NCBI GenBank assembly: GCA_016716475.1
Contig: JADJWG010000001.1
Coordinates: 992,001-1,056,000 of the forward strand
Direction: 5' to 3'
DNA length: 64,000 bases
DNA from: Phycisphaerales bacterium
GTDB lineage: Bacteria; Planctomycetota; Phycisphaerae; UBA1845; Fen-1342
The notes under the pieces were generated by a model, which made no database searches, was not told the DNA's origin, and saw nothing but the letters and a program-made list of their open reading frames with translations. The position numbers were made by a program, and so were the translations under genes. Below, one piece after another: positions 54,123 through 63,107 of this stretch. The first letter of the stretch is position 1; each line of letters starts with the position of its first letter.

Positions 54123-55148
54123 TCAATCCGGCTCGACCGGATGCGGCGCATCTTCTTCATACAAAAAGGGTGGCCGGGGCTGCTCCCACGTGACACCCAG
54201 CCGAGCGGTAATCCACTGTTCAATGCGCTCGTAGAACTCATCCCCGCGGGGCCGCAGCAGGGGTCGCCAGAAGAGCGGCTCGGTCGGGAAAGCGGCGTGC
54301 AGTCCTTCGATGATATGCACACGCAGCGAGCGGCGCGAGAGCCGCATCCAGACGTAGGTTTCGGGCGTGCGGATGTCGCGCGCCAGCGCGAGCACACAAC
54401 GAACCGTGCCGGCGTAGCCCAGCCGCAGCGCGGCCTCGGCCTTGTCGCGCGGCTCTTTCGCGTTCCGGTAGGCGGCGAGCAGCGCATCCTCCGCCTGTAC
54501 GTCGCCCAGCTTCGCGAGGGCGGCCTGCGTCGCCGCCGGGTTTGCGTCCCGCAATGCCGCATTCGACTCGAGCAATTCGCGGGCGCGCTGGGCCCCGGTC
54601 CGCCCCAGCAGCCAGGCAGCGCCGTCAATCTCCGGGTAGCGCTGCAGGTGAGCGAGAACATCCGGCAGGTAATCGCGAATCAGCGGGTCCGGCACCTCCA
54701 CCGCCAGCAGTTCTCCGGCCCGGCTGCGCACCTCCGGATCCTCGGCTGAAAGCTCACCCACGAGGAACCCGACGATCCGCGGGTCGGCCACATAGGGTGC
54801 CAGGTACTCGGGCAGGTCGCCCGCGGGGGGAATGCGCGGCCGCCCGAGTTCGACAGCCAGCTCGACGAGCGGCCGGCGCGCCGCAGCCGGCGCATCGGGC
54901 ACGGCCGCAAGCAGCGCTGCCACAAAACCCGGCTCGCGCTGCATGCGCAGCACTTCGGCCGTGGCGTAGGTGGAGTCGCTCGCGAGATCCCGCAGCACAT
55001 CGCGGACGAGTTTGTCGGTGCGTTCATCATTGGGCATCGCGGTGGTGCATCCCATCAACAGGACCAGCGCCGCCGACCACCGCGGCCACGCGGCGCGCAG
55101 CGCCCGGCGTGTGCGACGGCGGATGGCAAAGCCGGTCACCCGGTTCAT
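54123..55148 (-). CDS. HEAT-repeat lipoprotein of the injection-system cluster
   Basis: 341 residues. Basic N-terminus, hydrophobic stretch and lipobox LLMGC near 34, so a lipoprotein facing the periplasm. The mature part is helical with HEAT/PBS-like units, for example GELSAEDPEVRSRAGELLAVEV and NPAATQAALAKLGDVQAEDALLAAYRN. It begins within the last four bases of the zinc-peptidase gene (ATGA) and ends 18 bp before the DUF4123 gene. Position next to a putative toxin and envelope location make an immunity protein possible; a structural role is the alternative. Confidence 0.7.
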   Translation of the reverse strand: MNRVTGFAIRRRTRRALRAAWPRWSAALVLLMGCTTAMPNDERTDKLVRDVLRDLASDSTYATAEVLRMQREPGFVAALLAAVPDAPAAARRPLVELAVELGRPRIPPAGDLPEYLAPYVADPRIVGFLVGELSAEDPEVRSRAGELLAVEVPDPLIRDYLPDVLAHLQRYPEIDGAAWLLGRTGAQRARELLESNAALRDANPAATQAALAKLGDVQAEDALLAAYRNAKEPRDKAEAALRLGYAGTVRCVLALARDIRTPETYVWMRLSRRSLRVHIIEGLHAAFPTEPLFWRPLLRPRGDEFYERIEQWITARLGVTWEQPRPPFLYEEDAPHPVEPD

Positions 55149-58100
55149 GTCCGTCCCTTCATGAGCAGCCACTGCTGCTCGGTCGTCGGCGCGTGGTAGT
55201 ACTGCGTGATCGGGCGGTTGCGGATATTGAACCGCATCCCTGAGATCGCGAACATCAGGCAGTCCTGCGCGCAGATATCCTTGAACTCACAGCAGGTATG
55301 ACCCATCTCGTGCATCGCCACCTGCTTGACAAGGTCGGCCGAGCCGAGGTCCTTGATGACGGCGACGTGGCCGCTGAGGCCCGCCAGGGGCCAGATCAGC
55401 GCCGCCTTCTTCGCAGTTTGGAAGGCAAAGCCGACCGCACCGGTGAGTTCGGCCTCGCCCGTGCTTGTGTTCATCCCGTTCGGCTTGACCGTAATGGTGC
55501 GTTTGTTGCCGTCCGAATCCTCGATGTCGTAGCTCTTCGCTCCGATGTACGCAAGCGAGCCGCCATAATCCTTGATCTTGATCTTGGTGTCGGTGGCCGC
55601 GCAGTTCGCCGCAAGGTAGAACGACCAGCGCAAGTCACGCACGTACACCACGGACGGTTTGGCGGTGGTGCAGGCCGCCTTGATCTTGGCCCATTCCTCC
55701 GAATCCGTCCCGGGCTCAAGATCCAGCTTGCCATTTGGGATCAGGTCGTACGCAACATCCTTGAGATCGCCGCCGGCAATCGTCCAGCGGGCGACGCCTG
55801 GCTTGTAGATCTCGTTGAACCGCGTGCGCATCTGGGCCGCGGTGATGTTCTCCTGCGGCAGCGTGGCCGCATTGGTCGAATCGTGGACGCGGAAGTACTC
55901 GATCTGGTAAGTGATTTCCTTGAGCACGCAGATGCCAAGTTGTCCGAGCAGGGCACCGGTGGCGCTGCCCAGGCGGGCTTCAATCAGCGCCGTATCGTCC
56001 TTGTCAAACGCGCCCGCCTGAATCTCCAACACCTCGCTGGCCGCCGTGGGCTGCGCCACCTTGGGTTGGCAGCGGTTCTGCTTCGTCGAGACGAAGAAGA
56101 CTTCCTTGGGTGTGCAACCCTGCACGTCGATCTTGACCTTGCCGAGCGCACTCTTCTTGATCGAGAGAATGTCGTACTTCGGATCGTGGAAGTCGTTGGT
56201 CGCGTTGCCGTTCTTGTCCACATAGGACAAGCGCTCGTACTTGTCGAAGCCCCAACTGTGACTGGGCTCCGCGGAGAAAAGCACGGCTCCGACACCGATC
56301 TTGTGCTGCACCGCGGGTAGCGCGGCCTGCCCGGTCGGGGTAAACGTGAGCTGGATCGTCTCCGCCTCCGGCGCCGCACTGGATTTTTTGCTCGCAACCA
56401 CCGCCACGAGCTGTTTGGCGGTATCACGCAGCGTCAGCTTCGCGGAAGCCGATGACCAGGCGTACACCCCCACCAAGTCGGCAGAATGCACGGCCTTGAG
56501 GCGCAAGGTACGGTCCACCGCGACGGTCTTGGGCGGATCGGCAATCCCGTCCTCCGCCCGGATCGCATAAGGCACGACCGGGATCTTCGCGGTTTTGGGT
56601 GCCATCGGCCCCTGACCTTTGGGTTCGAAGATCAGCTCGATTTCCTCGCCGTCCGCGGTGCTGCTCGTGGTCGTCCCCGCCGTCACCTGGACGATCTGCT
56701 TGCTCGCATCGGCGAGCGTTAGCAGCGCGCTCTTGGTGCTCCACTTGAAAGTGCCGGTCATCGCCGGCCAGGTCATGCCCTTCAGCTTGCGGGTTTCCTT
56801 GAAGACGCAGTTCGCCGGCAGGGGCAGGCGGCCGTCCTCACGGCGGATGTCGATGGCCCCGACCGTCACCTTGACGCTGCCGGGAACCCATGCATCCGCG
56901 CCATTCGGTGTGAAGGTCACCTTCAGGACGACATCCCCCTGCTTCTTGCTGAGCGTCTTCCCGCCCTTGACCGTCACCATGTCGGTATTGGCCTGCTCAA
57001 GCGTGGCCAGGGTGCTGTCGGTGGTCCAGGCAAAGGTGCCCTCCTTCGGCGGCGTCACGATGGCCTTGAGCTGGATGCTGCGGTTGCGTTCCACGATTCG
57101 CAGCGCACGACTCGTTCCATCGGCGGCCCGGATGCGGATACCTCGCACCGTCAGCTTCACCTGCATCGCTGGAAAGGCCGGTCCATCGTTGGGTGTAAAG
57201 ACGCACTCGAGCTCTTCCGCACCTTCCGTGTCACTGTAACCCTTGCCGCGCTCCACCTCGACCCACGGCAGTGCCGCGGCGGAAAGCTTCAGCCGCTCAC
57301 TCTTGCTCGTCCACTTGTAGCTGCCCGGCACACCGGGCTTCACCACTGCCGTCAGGCGAATTTTCTGTCCCGGCAGGATGTCCAGCGGGGGCTCGGATTC
57401 GCCGTCCTCGGCGCAGATTTTCTGCTCGATCACCGTGAAGCGGTAGTCGTTGGCCGGGATCCCCTCCGTGCCCCCCTCCGGCGTGAACTTCATCTTCACC
57501 GCGTCGCCACCGACGGCGTTGCTCGGCTTGTTTCCGGCGGCCAGGTCGATGTACTTGTTGCCGACGTTGCTGACGTTGTCCTGCCGCGCGGCCGGCTGCA
57601 CACTGGCCGCGGCACCCTCGACCGACCAGTCGAAGGAACCTTTCACAAACGCGGATGCGGCGTTACCGAGAAGCTCGATGACCTGGCCGACCAGAATGTA
57701 CCGCGGCGGTGCTCCGGCGTTTTTTCGCCAGCGTATTTCGGGCTTCACCCGCAGCAGCTCAAAAGTGTGCGGCGGCAAACCGTCGCGGTCATGCACAACC
57801 GTGCGGTTGATGGGCAGGTAACCGCCCTTCTGCGCATCAACCGTGTAACTGCCGAAATCGACCTCGGACCAGTCCAGTCGGCCTTCACTGCCGGTCGTTT
57901 GCTCGGCGGGGGCCGGAGCCAGCTCGGTGCCGCGCGGTCGCACCTTGACCTGCACACCGCTGAGCGGCTTGTCGGCATCTTTGTCGCGGAAGAGCAGCGC
58001 AAGCAGACCCATCTGTGAGAGGCCGATCACTTTGCGGGTCTCACCGAGGCCGACGTGGGCCTTGGCTGTACGGGTGCGATAGCCGTCGCAGGTGACGGTG

Positions 58101-58345
58101 ACGCTGTACTCAGTGTTCGCGGTGACGTCCTTGAAGGTCACCTCGCCACTGCGGCCGGTCTGCTGAGTTCCAACCCCTGTCACGGCAACCGTTGCCGCGG
58201 GCTTGCCGAGCGGCTGGAGCCCGATTCGGTCGACCACGCTGATCGTCAGCTTCGGCGCTGGCAATGACGGCTTGCAGCGCCGCGCGGGGCTGCCGTGCGG
58301 ATTGTCGCCGCCGCTGGTCTGCGGGGCTGGCTGCGTTCCGGACAT
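55145..58345 (-). CDS. Large multidomain zinc-peptidase-like protein with Ig-like repeats, candidate effector
   Basis: 1066 residues from the ATG at 58345 (in-frame codons before it belong to the preceding gene). Residues 1-30 are Pro/Ser-rich. About 31-195 hold two carboxypeptidase-regulatory-like beta modules. About 205-305 is a divergent module, then four similar Ig-like repeats of about 94 residues run from 310 to 685, each with IRAEDG-type starts, a KAV...GxYxWxS core and FTPxG ends. The C-terminal domain carries HEMGH (His1012, Glu1013, His1016) followed by CCEFKD and a CLMF segment, fitting a zincin metallopeptidase. No signal peptide. Placed between PAAR and DUF4123 genes, it is a strong candidate for an injected effector. 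Confidence 0.75.
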   Translation of the reverse strand: MSGTQPAPQTSGGDNPHGSPARRCKPSLPAPKLTISVVDRIGLQPLGKPAATVAVTGVGTQQTGRSGEVTFKDVTANTEYSVTVTCDGYRTRTAKAHVGLGETRKVIGLSQMGLLALLFRDKDADKPLSGVQVKVRPRGTELAPAPAEQTTGSEGRLDWSEVDFGSYTVDAQKGGYLPINRTVVHDRDGLPPHTFELLRVKPEIRWRKNAGAPPRYILVGQVIELLGNAASAFVKGSFDWSVEGAAASVQPAARQDNVSNVGNKYIDLAAGNKPSNAVGGDAVKMKFTPEGGTEGIPANDYRFTVIEQKICAEDGESEPPLDILPGQKIRLTAVVKPGVPGSYKWTSKSERLKLSAAALPWVEVERGKGYSDTEGAEELECVFTPNDGPAFPAMQVKLTVRGIRIRAADGTSRALRIVERNRSIQLKAIVTPPKEGTFAWTTDSTLATLEQANTDMVTVKGGKTLSKKQGDVVLKVTFTPNGADAWVPGSVKVTVGAIDIRREDGRLPLPANCVFKETRKLKGMTWPAMTGTFKWSTKSALLTLADASKQIVQVTAGTTTSSTADGEEIELIFEPKGQGPMAPKTAKIPVVPYAIRAEDGIADPPKTVAVDRTLRLKAVHSADLVGVYAWSSASAKLTLRDTAKQLVAVVASKKSSAAPEAETIQLTFTPTGQAALPAVQHKIGVGAVLFSAEPSHSWGFDKYERLSYVDKNGNATNDFHDPKYDILSIKKSALGKVKIDVQGCTPKEVFFVSTKQNRCQPKVAQPTAASEVLEIQAGAFDKDDTALIEARLGSATGALLGQLGICVLKEITYQIEYFRVHDSTNAATLPQENITAAQMRTRFNEIYKPGVARWTIAGGDLKDVAYDLIPNGKLDLEPGTDSEEWAKIKAACTTAKPSVVYVRDLRWSFYLAANCAATDTKIKIKDYGGSLAYIGAKSYDIEDSDGNKRTITVKPNGMNTSTGEAELTGAVGFAFQTAKKAALIWPLAGLSGHVAVIKDLGSADLVKQVAMHEMGHTCCEFKDICAQDCLMFAISGMRFNIRNRPITQYYHAPTTEQQWLLMKGRT

Positions 58346-58716
58346 CAGCACGGCTCCTTCTGGGGACCGGCCGGCCACACGCCGGCGATCCGGTCGAGCT
58401 TGTCCGGGGCGAGGAACCGGCGATCCGTCAGAATCGCCCGCACCCAGTCGCAGTCCTTGGCGGTGTCGAAGTCCGGCCGCAGGGCAATGAGGAACTGCAC
58501 GAAACGCGCCACGTCGCACTCGCGCGCCATTTCGTAGCTGCGGGCACGCTCGACGCCGGAACGAATCAGCTCGCGGAGGCCCTCTTCGCCGAGTCGGCGA
58601 GCATCGTCCGGATAGTGCTTCTGGAAATACGCGACCATCTCATTCTCGAAGCGCGCTGTCTGCGCCGCCGAGAAGGCGCTCATATGTTCGGATGAAAGCT
58701 GAAACGTACGCGGCAT
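58345..58716 (-). CDS. Small conserved T6SS-associated protein
   Basis: 123 residues; the ATG at 58716 has GGAG at 9 bases, better placed than the GTG at 58722. The core YFQKHYPDDARRLGEEGLRELIRSGVERARSYEMARECDVARFVQFLIALRPDFDTAKDCDWVRAIL matches a small protein that is often seen next to VgrG, DUF4123 and PAAR genes, with the repeated (E/D)xDVxRF and DFD...W pattern. Its function is not known. It overlaps the peptidase gene by one base (TGATG), and is therefore coupled to it. Confidence 0.75.
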   Translation of the reverse strand: MPRTFQLSSEHMSAFSAAQTARFENEMVAYFQKHYPDDARRLGEEGLRELIRSGVERARSYEMARECDVARFVQFLIALRPDFDTAKDCDWVRAILTDRRFLAPDKLDRIAGVWPAGPQKEPC

Positions 58717-58740
58717 TCTCACATACTCCGCTGCGGCGCG

Positions 58741-59763
58741 CTAGCCGCCCGCACTCGGCAACGCGCGGCCGGTAGCAACCTGTCGCCAAACCTGCGGCCA
58801 GTTGTCGTACCCGATGCGCAGATGGTTGACGGCGCGGCGCTCCTCCCAGGTCAACTCGTTCAGGGATTTGCGGCAGGCGGCCGGGAAATCGGCATCGGTG
58901 GTTCGCAGGTAGAAGCGGCGATCCCATGTCGCCCCGTCCCAGCCCAGGACGGTGAGGCGCTGGCGTTCATCCCAGTTCAGGTCGCTCCACTGGGTCTGCA
59001 GCAGCAACTGCTGCATGCTGCGGGTTTCGAAGAATCCGGGGCCATTGGACAGCACGCGTTCGAGCGTCTCCTGGCTGTTCGTCCGCCAGCAGAGACTGAC
59101 CGAAATCGAACCCCAATTCGGAATATCAAGCAATTGCACGTTGATACTGTTGTAGCCGGTGCTGAGGTTACTCTGAACACTGACTTCCTGGCCGGACGGC
59201 AACGAGCGGGAAACCTTCATGGTACCATCGTCGGAGGCCTCGACACCGATGACGCCGGCATTCAGCTTGAGGGTCACCTTCTCGGCGCCCGAACTGAGAT
59301 CGGTCTCGTGCTCCACGCCGCCGCCCACGGCATAGCGCTGTCGCGTCCGATTCGGCACGCCGCCCTGGATGCCGAAGACGACACTCTGTTCCTGGATCCG
59401 CCGGAAGCCGTCCGAACCGATGTCGAAGTTATAGGTGAGCTGTACTTCCGAGTACGCCTGGATTGGAGAGACCTGCCCGGCGGGTGTATCGACGGCATTC
59501 ACACGCGGGGCGGCCTTGAATTGCAGCCGCAACCACGCTGCACCTTCCGAGTGCCGGTTGTTCAACTCGTCGATACGTTCCGTGATGGCGCGCCATGCCG
59601 GGAAGCTCGAGGCCCCCGATTGGCTGTACGTCGAGTAGAGCTCGATCGCCCGGTGTGAATCGATGCCGGGCGGCTGTGGAAACGCGTACGGCTCCGGCGG
59701 CGGCCCCAGGGCACGCAGGGCATCCTCGGCCGCGCCGACGTCACCACGCTGCGCTTCAGCGGC
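58741..59763 (-). CDS. Continuation of the PAAR protein in a second frame (possible +1 frameshift)
   Basis: About 340 residues without a credible start: no ATG occurs for the first 180 codons and no good GTG or TTG with a ribosome site is near the beginning. The frame takes over exactly where the PAAR-protein frame ends. Content: helical AEAQRGDVGAAEDALRALG, beta-rich middle with repeated amphipathic strands, and at the C-terminus two copies of a W-x2-L-x2-(E)ER-x(7-8)-LGW-type motif (WSDLNWDERQRLTVLGWDG and LNELTWEERRAVNHLRIG). It is best read as the C-terminal domain of the upstream protein, giving about 1440 residues in total. Confidence 0.6.
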   Translation of the reverse strand, partial: AAEAQRGDVGAAEDALRALGPPPEPYAFPQPPGIDSHRAIELYSTYSQSGASSFPAWRAITERIDELNNRHSEGAAWLRLQFKAAPRVNAVDTPAGQVSPIQAYSEVQLTYNFDIGSDGFRRIQEQSVVFGIQGGVPNRTRQRYAVGGGVEHETDLSSGAEKVTLKLNAGVIGVEASDDGTMKVSRSLPSGQEVSVQSNLSTGYNSINVQLLDIPNWGSISVSLCWRTNSQETLERVLSNGPGFFETRSMQQLLLQTQWSDLNWDERQRLTVLGWDGATWDRRFYLRTTDADFPAACRKSLNELTWEERRAVNHLRIGYDNWPQVWRQVATGRALPSAGG

Positions 59764-62700
59764 ACCGGTTCGGCGCACTCTGGTCGATGTAGGCGTCGAG
59801 GTACGCGCGGTAGGCCCGGCCACAGGTCCGCACGGTCGCCAGGTTGCGGCGGTGGACACGGTCGCGCAGCGCAGCGGAACCGGGATAGGGCTCCAGCACA
59901 CCCGCCCCGCCCCAGCGCGCCACCAGGGTATGCAGGGCGGCGTTTTCGAACATGCGGTAGGCGATTTCGACCTTCGGCCGGCGCGAGCGCTGCTGTTCGA
60001 GGAATCCCTCCTCGTCGACGGCCAGCTCATGGATCGGAACACCACGCCCGCGCGCCGACGGCGCATCCGGACCATTCTCTTCGCCGGTTTCATTCTGTTC
60101 CGCGACCGGGTCGACCTGGATCACGTAGCGGCGGAAGGTCATGTCGTAGAAGGCGGCGTTCTCGCGATCCTCAAACAGCGCGTACGCACCAAGCGCGCCC
60201 GCGAAGCTGCGATCCACCGCAAAACGGGTCCCACCACCGCCGCTGCCCGGATCACGAACCACCATCTCGCTGTTGCTCAGCCCTACAACGTAATAACCGC
60301 GAGCGATGCCGCTCGCGTAGTAGTCCTGCAACCACTCGCGCAACAGTTCCATGAAGTCCCGGGCGTTGAACTCCGACCCGTTGTACCCAGCGGCCAGCGC
60401 GAGGTTATCCACGGCCACGACGTTGCGCGCGGCCCTCCGTTGCTGCTGCTGATCGGGTTCGGACTCGGGCCCATCCGCGGGACGACTGCCGGGGCGCGGT
60501 CCGGGGTCGACCGGAAGCTGTGCGGGGGTCATCTCCGGTCGCGTGCGGGCACGGCGCGAAAGCGGCGGGGGATTTTCACCCGGGCGGTAGAGCGCCTCCT
60601 GCTCGCGCTGGGCCCGCAGCGCCGCGGCATCCACCAGGCCGCGAATCACAATGCGCGTGACCGTGGCGGCCGCGAGATCGGTGTGCAGTTCCGCCTCGAC
60701 CAGCTCACCGAAACGCCCGTAGTAAACAGGCGTCCGGTCGCTGAGCGTAATGCGCACGTTGCCGGCCGGCACGTACCACTCGCGATGATAACCCTGCGCG
60801 TTGGTCTGAATCGCGCGCGGCGGTTCGTCCTCGGGGAACAGGATCAGACCCGCGTTCGGCACCACGAAACCCAGTTCATCGACCGTTTGCAGGTCGATCC
60901 ACAGACCGCGCTCCGACGTGCACTCCTGCGCGAGTCGGTCATAGTACGCACACTGGTTGAGGACGTTGCGCCGCTCGGTGGGATGCTTCTTGCATTCCGA
61001 CTGGCACGGCCCCGTGCTGCCCACCTGGCAGGGCGCAGAGCGCGGCGGTCGGTCAAACAGGAAGAACACGACGCGACGATTGGGCTCGTTGCCGGGCGCA
61101 CGGTTGGCCAGCTCATGCTCGTTCGGCGGTACCGCCGGGTTGTACTCGCCGCAGCCAACATACTTGGGCTCGCAGAAGCGCTCCGGCGGAACGCGGACAT
61201 CGTGATTGCCTGTCATGTACGCCCGAAAGAGCCGCTCGCGGAAGGCGCGGTTGTTCTGCGTGTTGGGCGAGCCGCTGAAGGCATCCATCGCCGCCTGGGT
61301 GCGCGTGCCCATGAGACCGTCGAACGGTCCCGGATCGTGCCCGAGGTCGTGCAGAATCTCCTGGATCACGGCCAGTCCCCAGTTTTCCTGGCCGTAGAGC
61401 TCCTCCCAGATCGTCGTATCATCGGTGATGAAGGCGTACACGCTTTTCGCGCGCCGATCACTGAGCGACTTGTTGTACGTCGGGCTGCCGACGCGGTCCG
61501 TGTGGCCGTAGATCAGCACCTGCGCATTCGGGTAGCGCTGGAGCGCCGCCTCCACCGGCTGGATGAAATCGACGATCCAGGGGCGAATGAACGACTTGTC
61601 GAACGCAAAGGTGATGCCTGGAATGGAGACACACTCGAGCAGTTGCGGCTCGGGCGTTACCGGGCGGATGCGCAGGGTATGCAGCACATCGGTCGCCAGG
61701 CCGGTGAGCTCGAATTTCTTCGGCAGCAGCACGACTCCGGGCTCATCCGTATCAGAAAAACGGTAATTGCCGCGGGCGTCGCGCTGGGTGCAGCCGACCT
61801 CATCGCGGAGGTGGCGATTGACCTCGTCGGGTACGGCCGTGCCCCAGTTGAACTGGGCCAGATCCTGCCACGTCAGCTCCACCTCACGGGCAAGACTTTC
61901 GAGCGTGTCACCCGTGCGGACTTTGCGCTCCTCGATTTCGGCGATGGTTCGTACGAAGTGCGCTGCGCCGAGCTCGCCTTCCTGCGGCCGGGCTCGCAGC
62001 GGTTCCGGCTGGAGCGGGGTCTCGCCGGTACCGACGAAGTCGTACACCTGCGACAGGCGCGGGTGCAGCGTGTGGGAACTCACGTCGCACACCCCGGGCT
62101 CTTCGAGGTCGTCAATGAAAACCTCACCCCGCGCATCGGTGAGCCACGACTCTTCCGTCCCGTCCGGGAGCTTGATCTGCAACTCGATATTGCGGACCGG
62201 CGTACCGTCCTCGTCCAGCACGACACGCAGCGCGAAGGTGCTGGCCTCCTCCTCGGTGCCCGGAATGATGATCTGGCAGGCCTGGGACAGTTCGATCAGC
62301 GGTGTACCCGCGCGCGCCGCCTCGATCAGCGCATTCTCGGCCGAGGTCGCCTGCGAGTCTTCGACGGCATCGTCGGTGGCGCTGTCATCCGTCGATGCCG
62401 GGGCACCGCCCCCGCCGCCACCGCCGGAGTCGCCGATCTCGACCGTGGCCTCGCCCATCGAGATCGGATCGGCCCCGCCGCAGGCCTCCATCACCTTGTC
62501 CCCCTGTCGTGCGGCGGGCAGATTGTTGATCATGACCGAGGCGCTGGCCTTGGTGACGAACCCCGGGCCATGCGGCGGAATCGGCGTCGGAATCGGGCAG
62601 ACGTGCATGTCCGCCAACCCAGCCATCGCCGACATGGTGGCGCTGGCGGCGGCGGCGGCGGCCGCCTTGATGCCCTCGGTGTAAGCCGTGTCCCCGGCCG

Positions 62701-63073
62701 GCTTGCCGCCGGGCACGGCGCAAGCGGCCGTCCACGCCGCCGTGAGCGAGACGTTGGTGGTGACGAGTGTCACGACCTGGCTCGCCGCCGTGCCCACGGC
62801 ACCGGGCTCACCGGCGGCGGCCGCTTTGGCGGCCCCTTCGATCAGCTTCTGTGCGATCTTGACGAGATCGCTGGCCGAACCGGGCGGATCAAGCAGCGGC
62901 TTGGACATGAACGACTCCATCTCACTGGAGATGGCGTCGATCGCACCGCCGACAGAAGTAGGCACCGCGCGCCAGGCCGGCATGTTGCCGACCATGACGT
63001 CAGGGCTGCCCGGGCCGGGCCCCAGGGGATTGCCGTGTCCGGTCGGATCAGTTGTGCGTGCGGCCGGCGGCAT
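59756..63073 (-). CDS. PAAR-LysM-OmpA-peptidoglycan-binding tip protein
   Basis: 1105 residues from the ATG at 63073 (GAGG upstream). A PAAR-like domain is split: ARTTDPTGHG...GNMPAWRA at 5-36 and HVCPIPTPIPPHGPGFVTKASASVMINNLPAARQGD at 157-192, ending ISMGEATVEIGD. After a Gly-rich linker a beta module (about 266-330) follows, then LysM (about 383-430), OmpA-like peptidoglycan-binding domain (about 485-555, IYGHTDRVGSPTYNKSLSDRRAKSV), a PG_binding_1-like helix (about 565-602, IQEILHD...PGPFDGLMGTRTQAAM) and a cysteine-rich and charged C-terminal part. PAAR proteins cap VgrG spikes; the wall-binding modules suggest cargo or anchoring that engages peptidoglycan. Ends at TGA in a +1-shift context. 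Confidence 0.82.
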   Translation of the reverse strand: MPPAARTTDPTGHGNPLGPGPGSPDVMVGNMPAWRAVPTSVGGAIDAISSEMESFMSKPLLDPPGSASDLVKIAQKLIEGAAKAAAAGEPGAVGTAASQVVTLVTTNVSLTAAWTAACAVPGGKPAGDTAYTEGIKAAAAAAASATMSAMAGLADMHVCPIPTPIPPHGPGFVTKASASVMINNLPAARQGDKVMEACGGADPISMGEATVEIGDSGGGGGGGAPASTDDSATDDAVEDSQATSAENALIEAARAGTPLIELSQACQIIIPGTEEEASTFALRVVLDEDGTPVRNIELQIKLPDGTEESWLTDARGEVFIDDLEEPGVCDVSSHTLHPRLSQVYDFVGTGETPLQPEPLRARPQEGELGAAHFVRTIAEIEERKVRTGDTLESLAREVELTWQDLAQFNWGTAVPDEVNRHLRDEVGCTQRDARGNYRFSDTDEPGVVLLPKKFELTGLATDVLHTLRIRPVTPEPQLLECVSIPGITFAFDKSFIRPWIVDFIQPVEAALQRYPNAQVLIYGHTDRVGSPTYNKSLSDRRAKSVYAFITDDTTIWEELYGQENWGLAVIQEILHDLGHDPGPFDGLMGTRTQAAMDAFSGSPNTQNNRAFRERLFRAYMTGNHDVRVPPERFCEPKYVGCGEYNPAVPPNEHELANRAPGNEPNRRVVFFLFDRPPRSAPCQVGSTGPCQSECKKHPTERRNVLNQCAYYDRLAQECTSERGLWIDLQTVDELGFVVPNAGLILFPEDEPPRAIQTNAQGYHREWYVPAGNVRITLSDRTPVYYGRFGELVEAELHTDLAAATVTRIVIRGLVDAAALRAQREQEALYRPGENPPPLSRRARTRPEMTPAQLPVDPGPRPGSRPADGPESEPDQQQQRRAARNVVAVDNLALAAGYNGSEFNARDFMELLREWLQDYYASGIARGYYVVGLSNSEMVVRDPGSGGGGTRFAVDRSFAGALGAYALFEDRENAAFYDMTFRRYVIQVDPVAEQNETGEENGPDAPSARGRGVPIHELAVDEEGFLEQQRSRRPKVEIAYRMFENAALHTLVARWGGAGVLEPYPGSAALRDRVHRRNLATVRTCGRAYRAYLDAYIDQSAPNRCR

Positions 63074-63107
63074 GGCTACCTCGGTACGGCGCGCTGGCAG
63101 CGCGACC

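Noticed and set aside
59764..60093. Upstream ATG at 60093 as the start of the second-frame segment
   Set aside because: It would place about 110 codons fully inside the PAAR gene in another frame, with arginine/threonine/serine-rich shadow composition.
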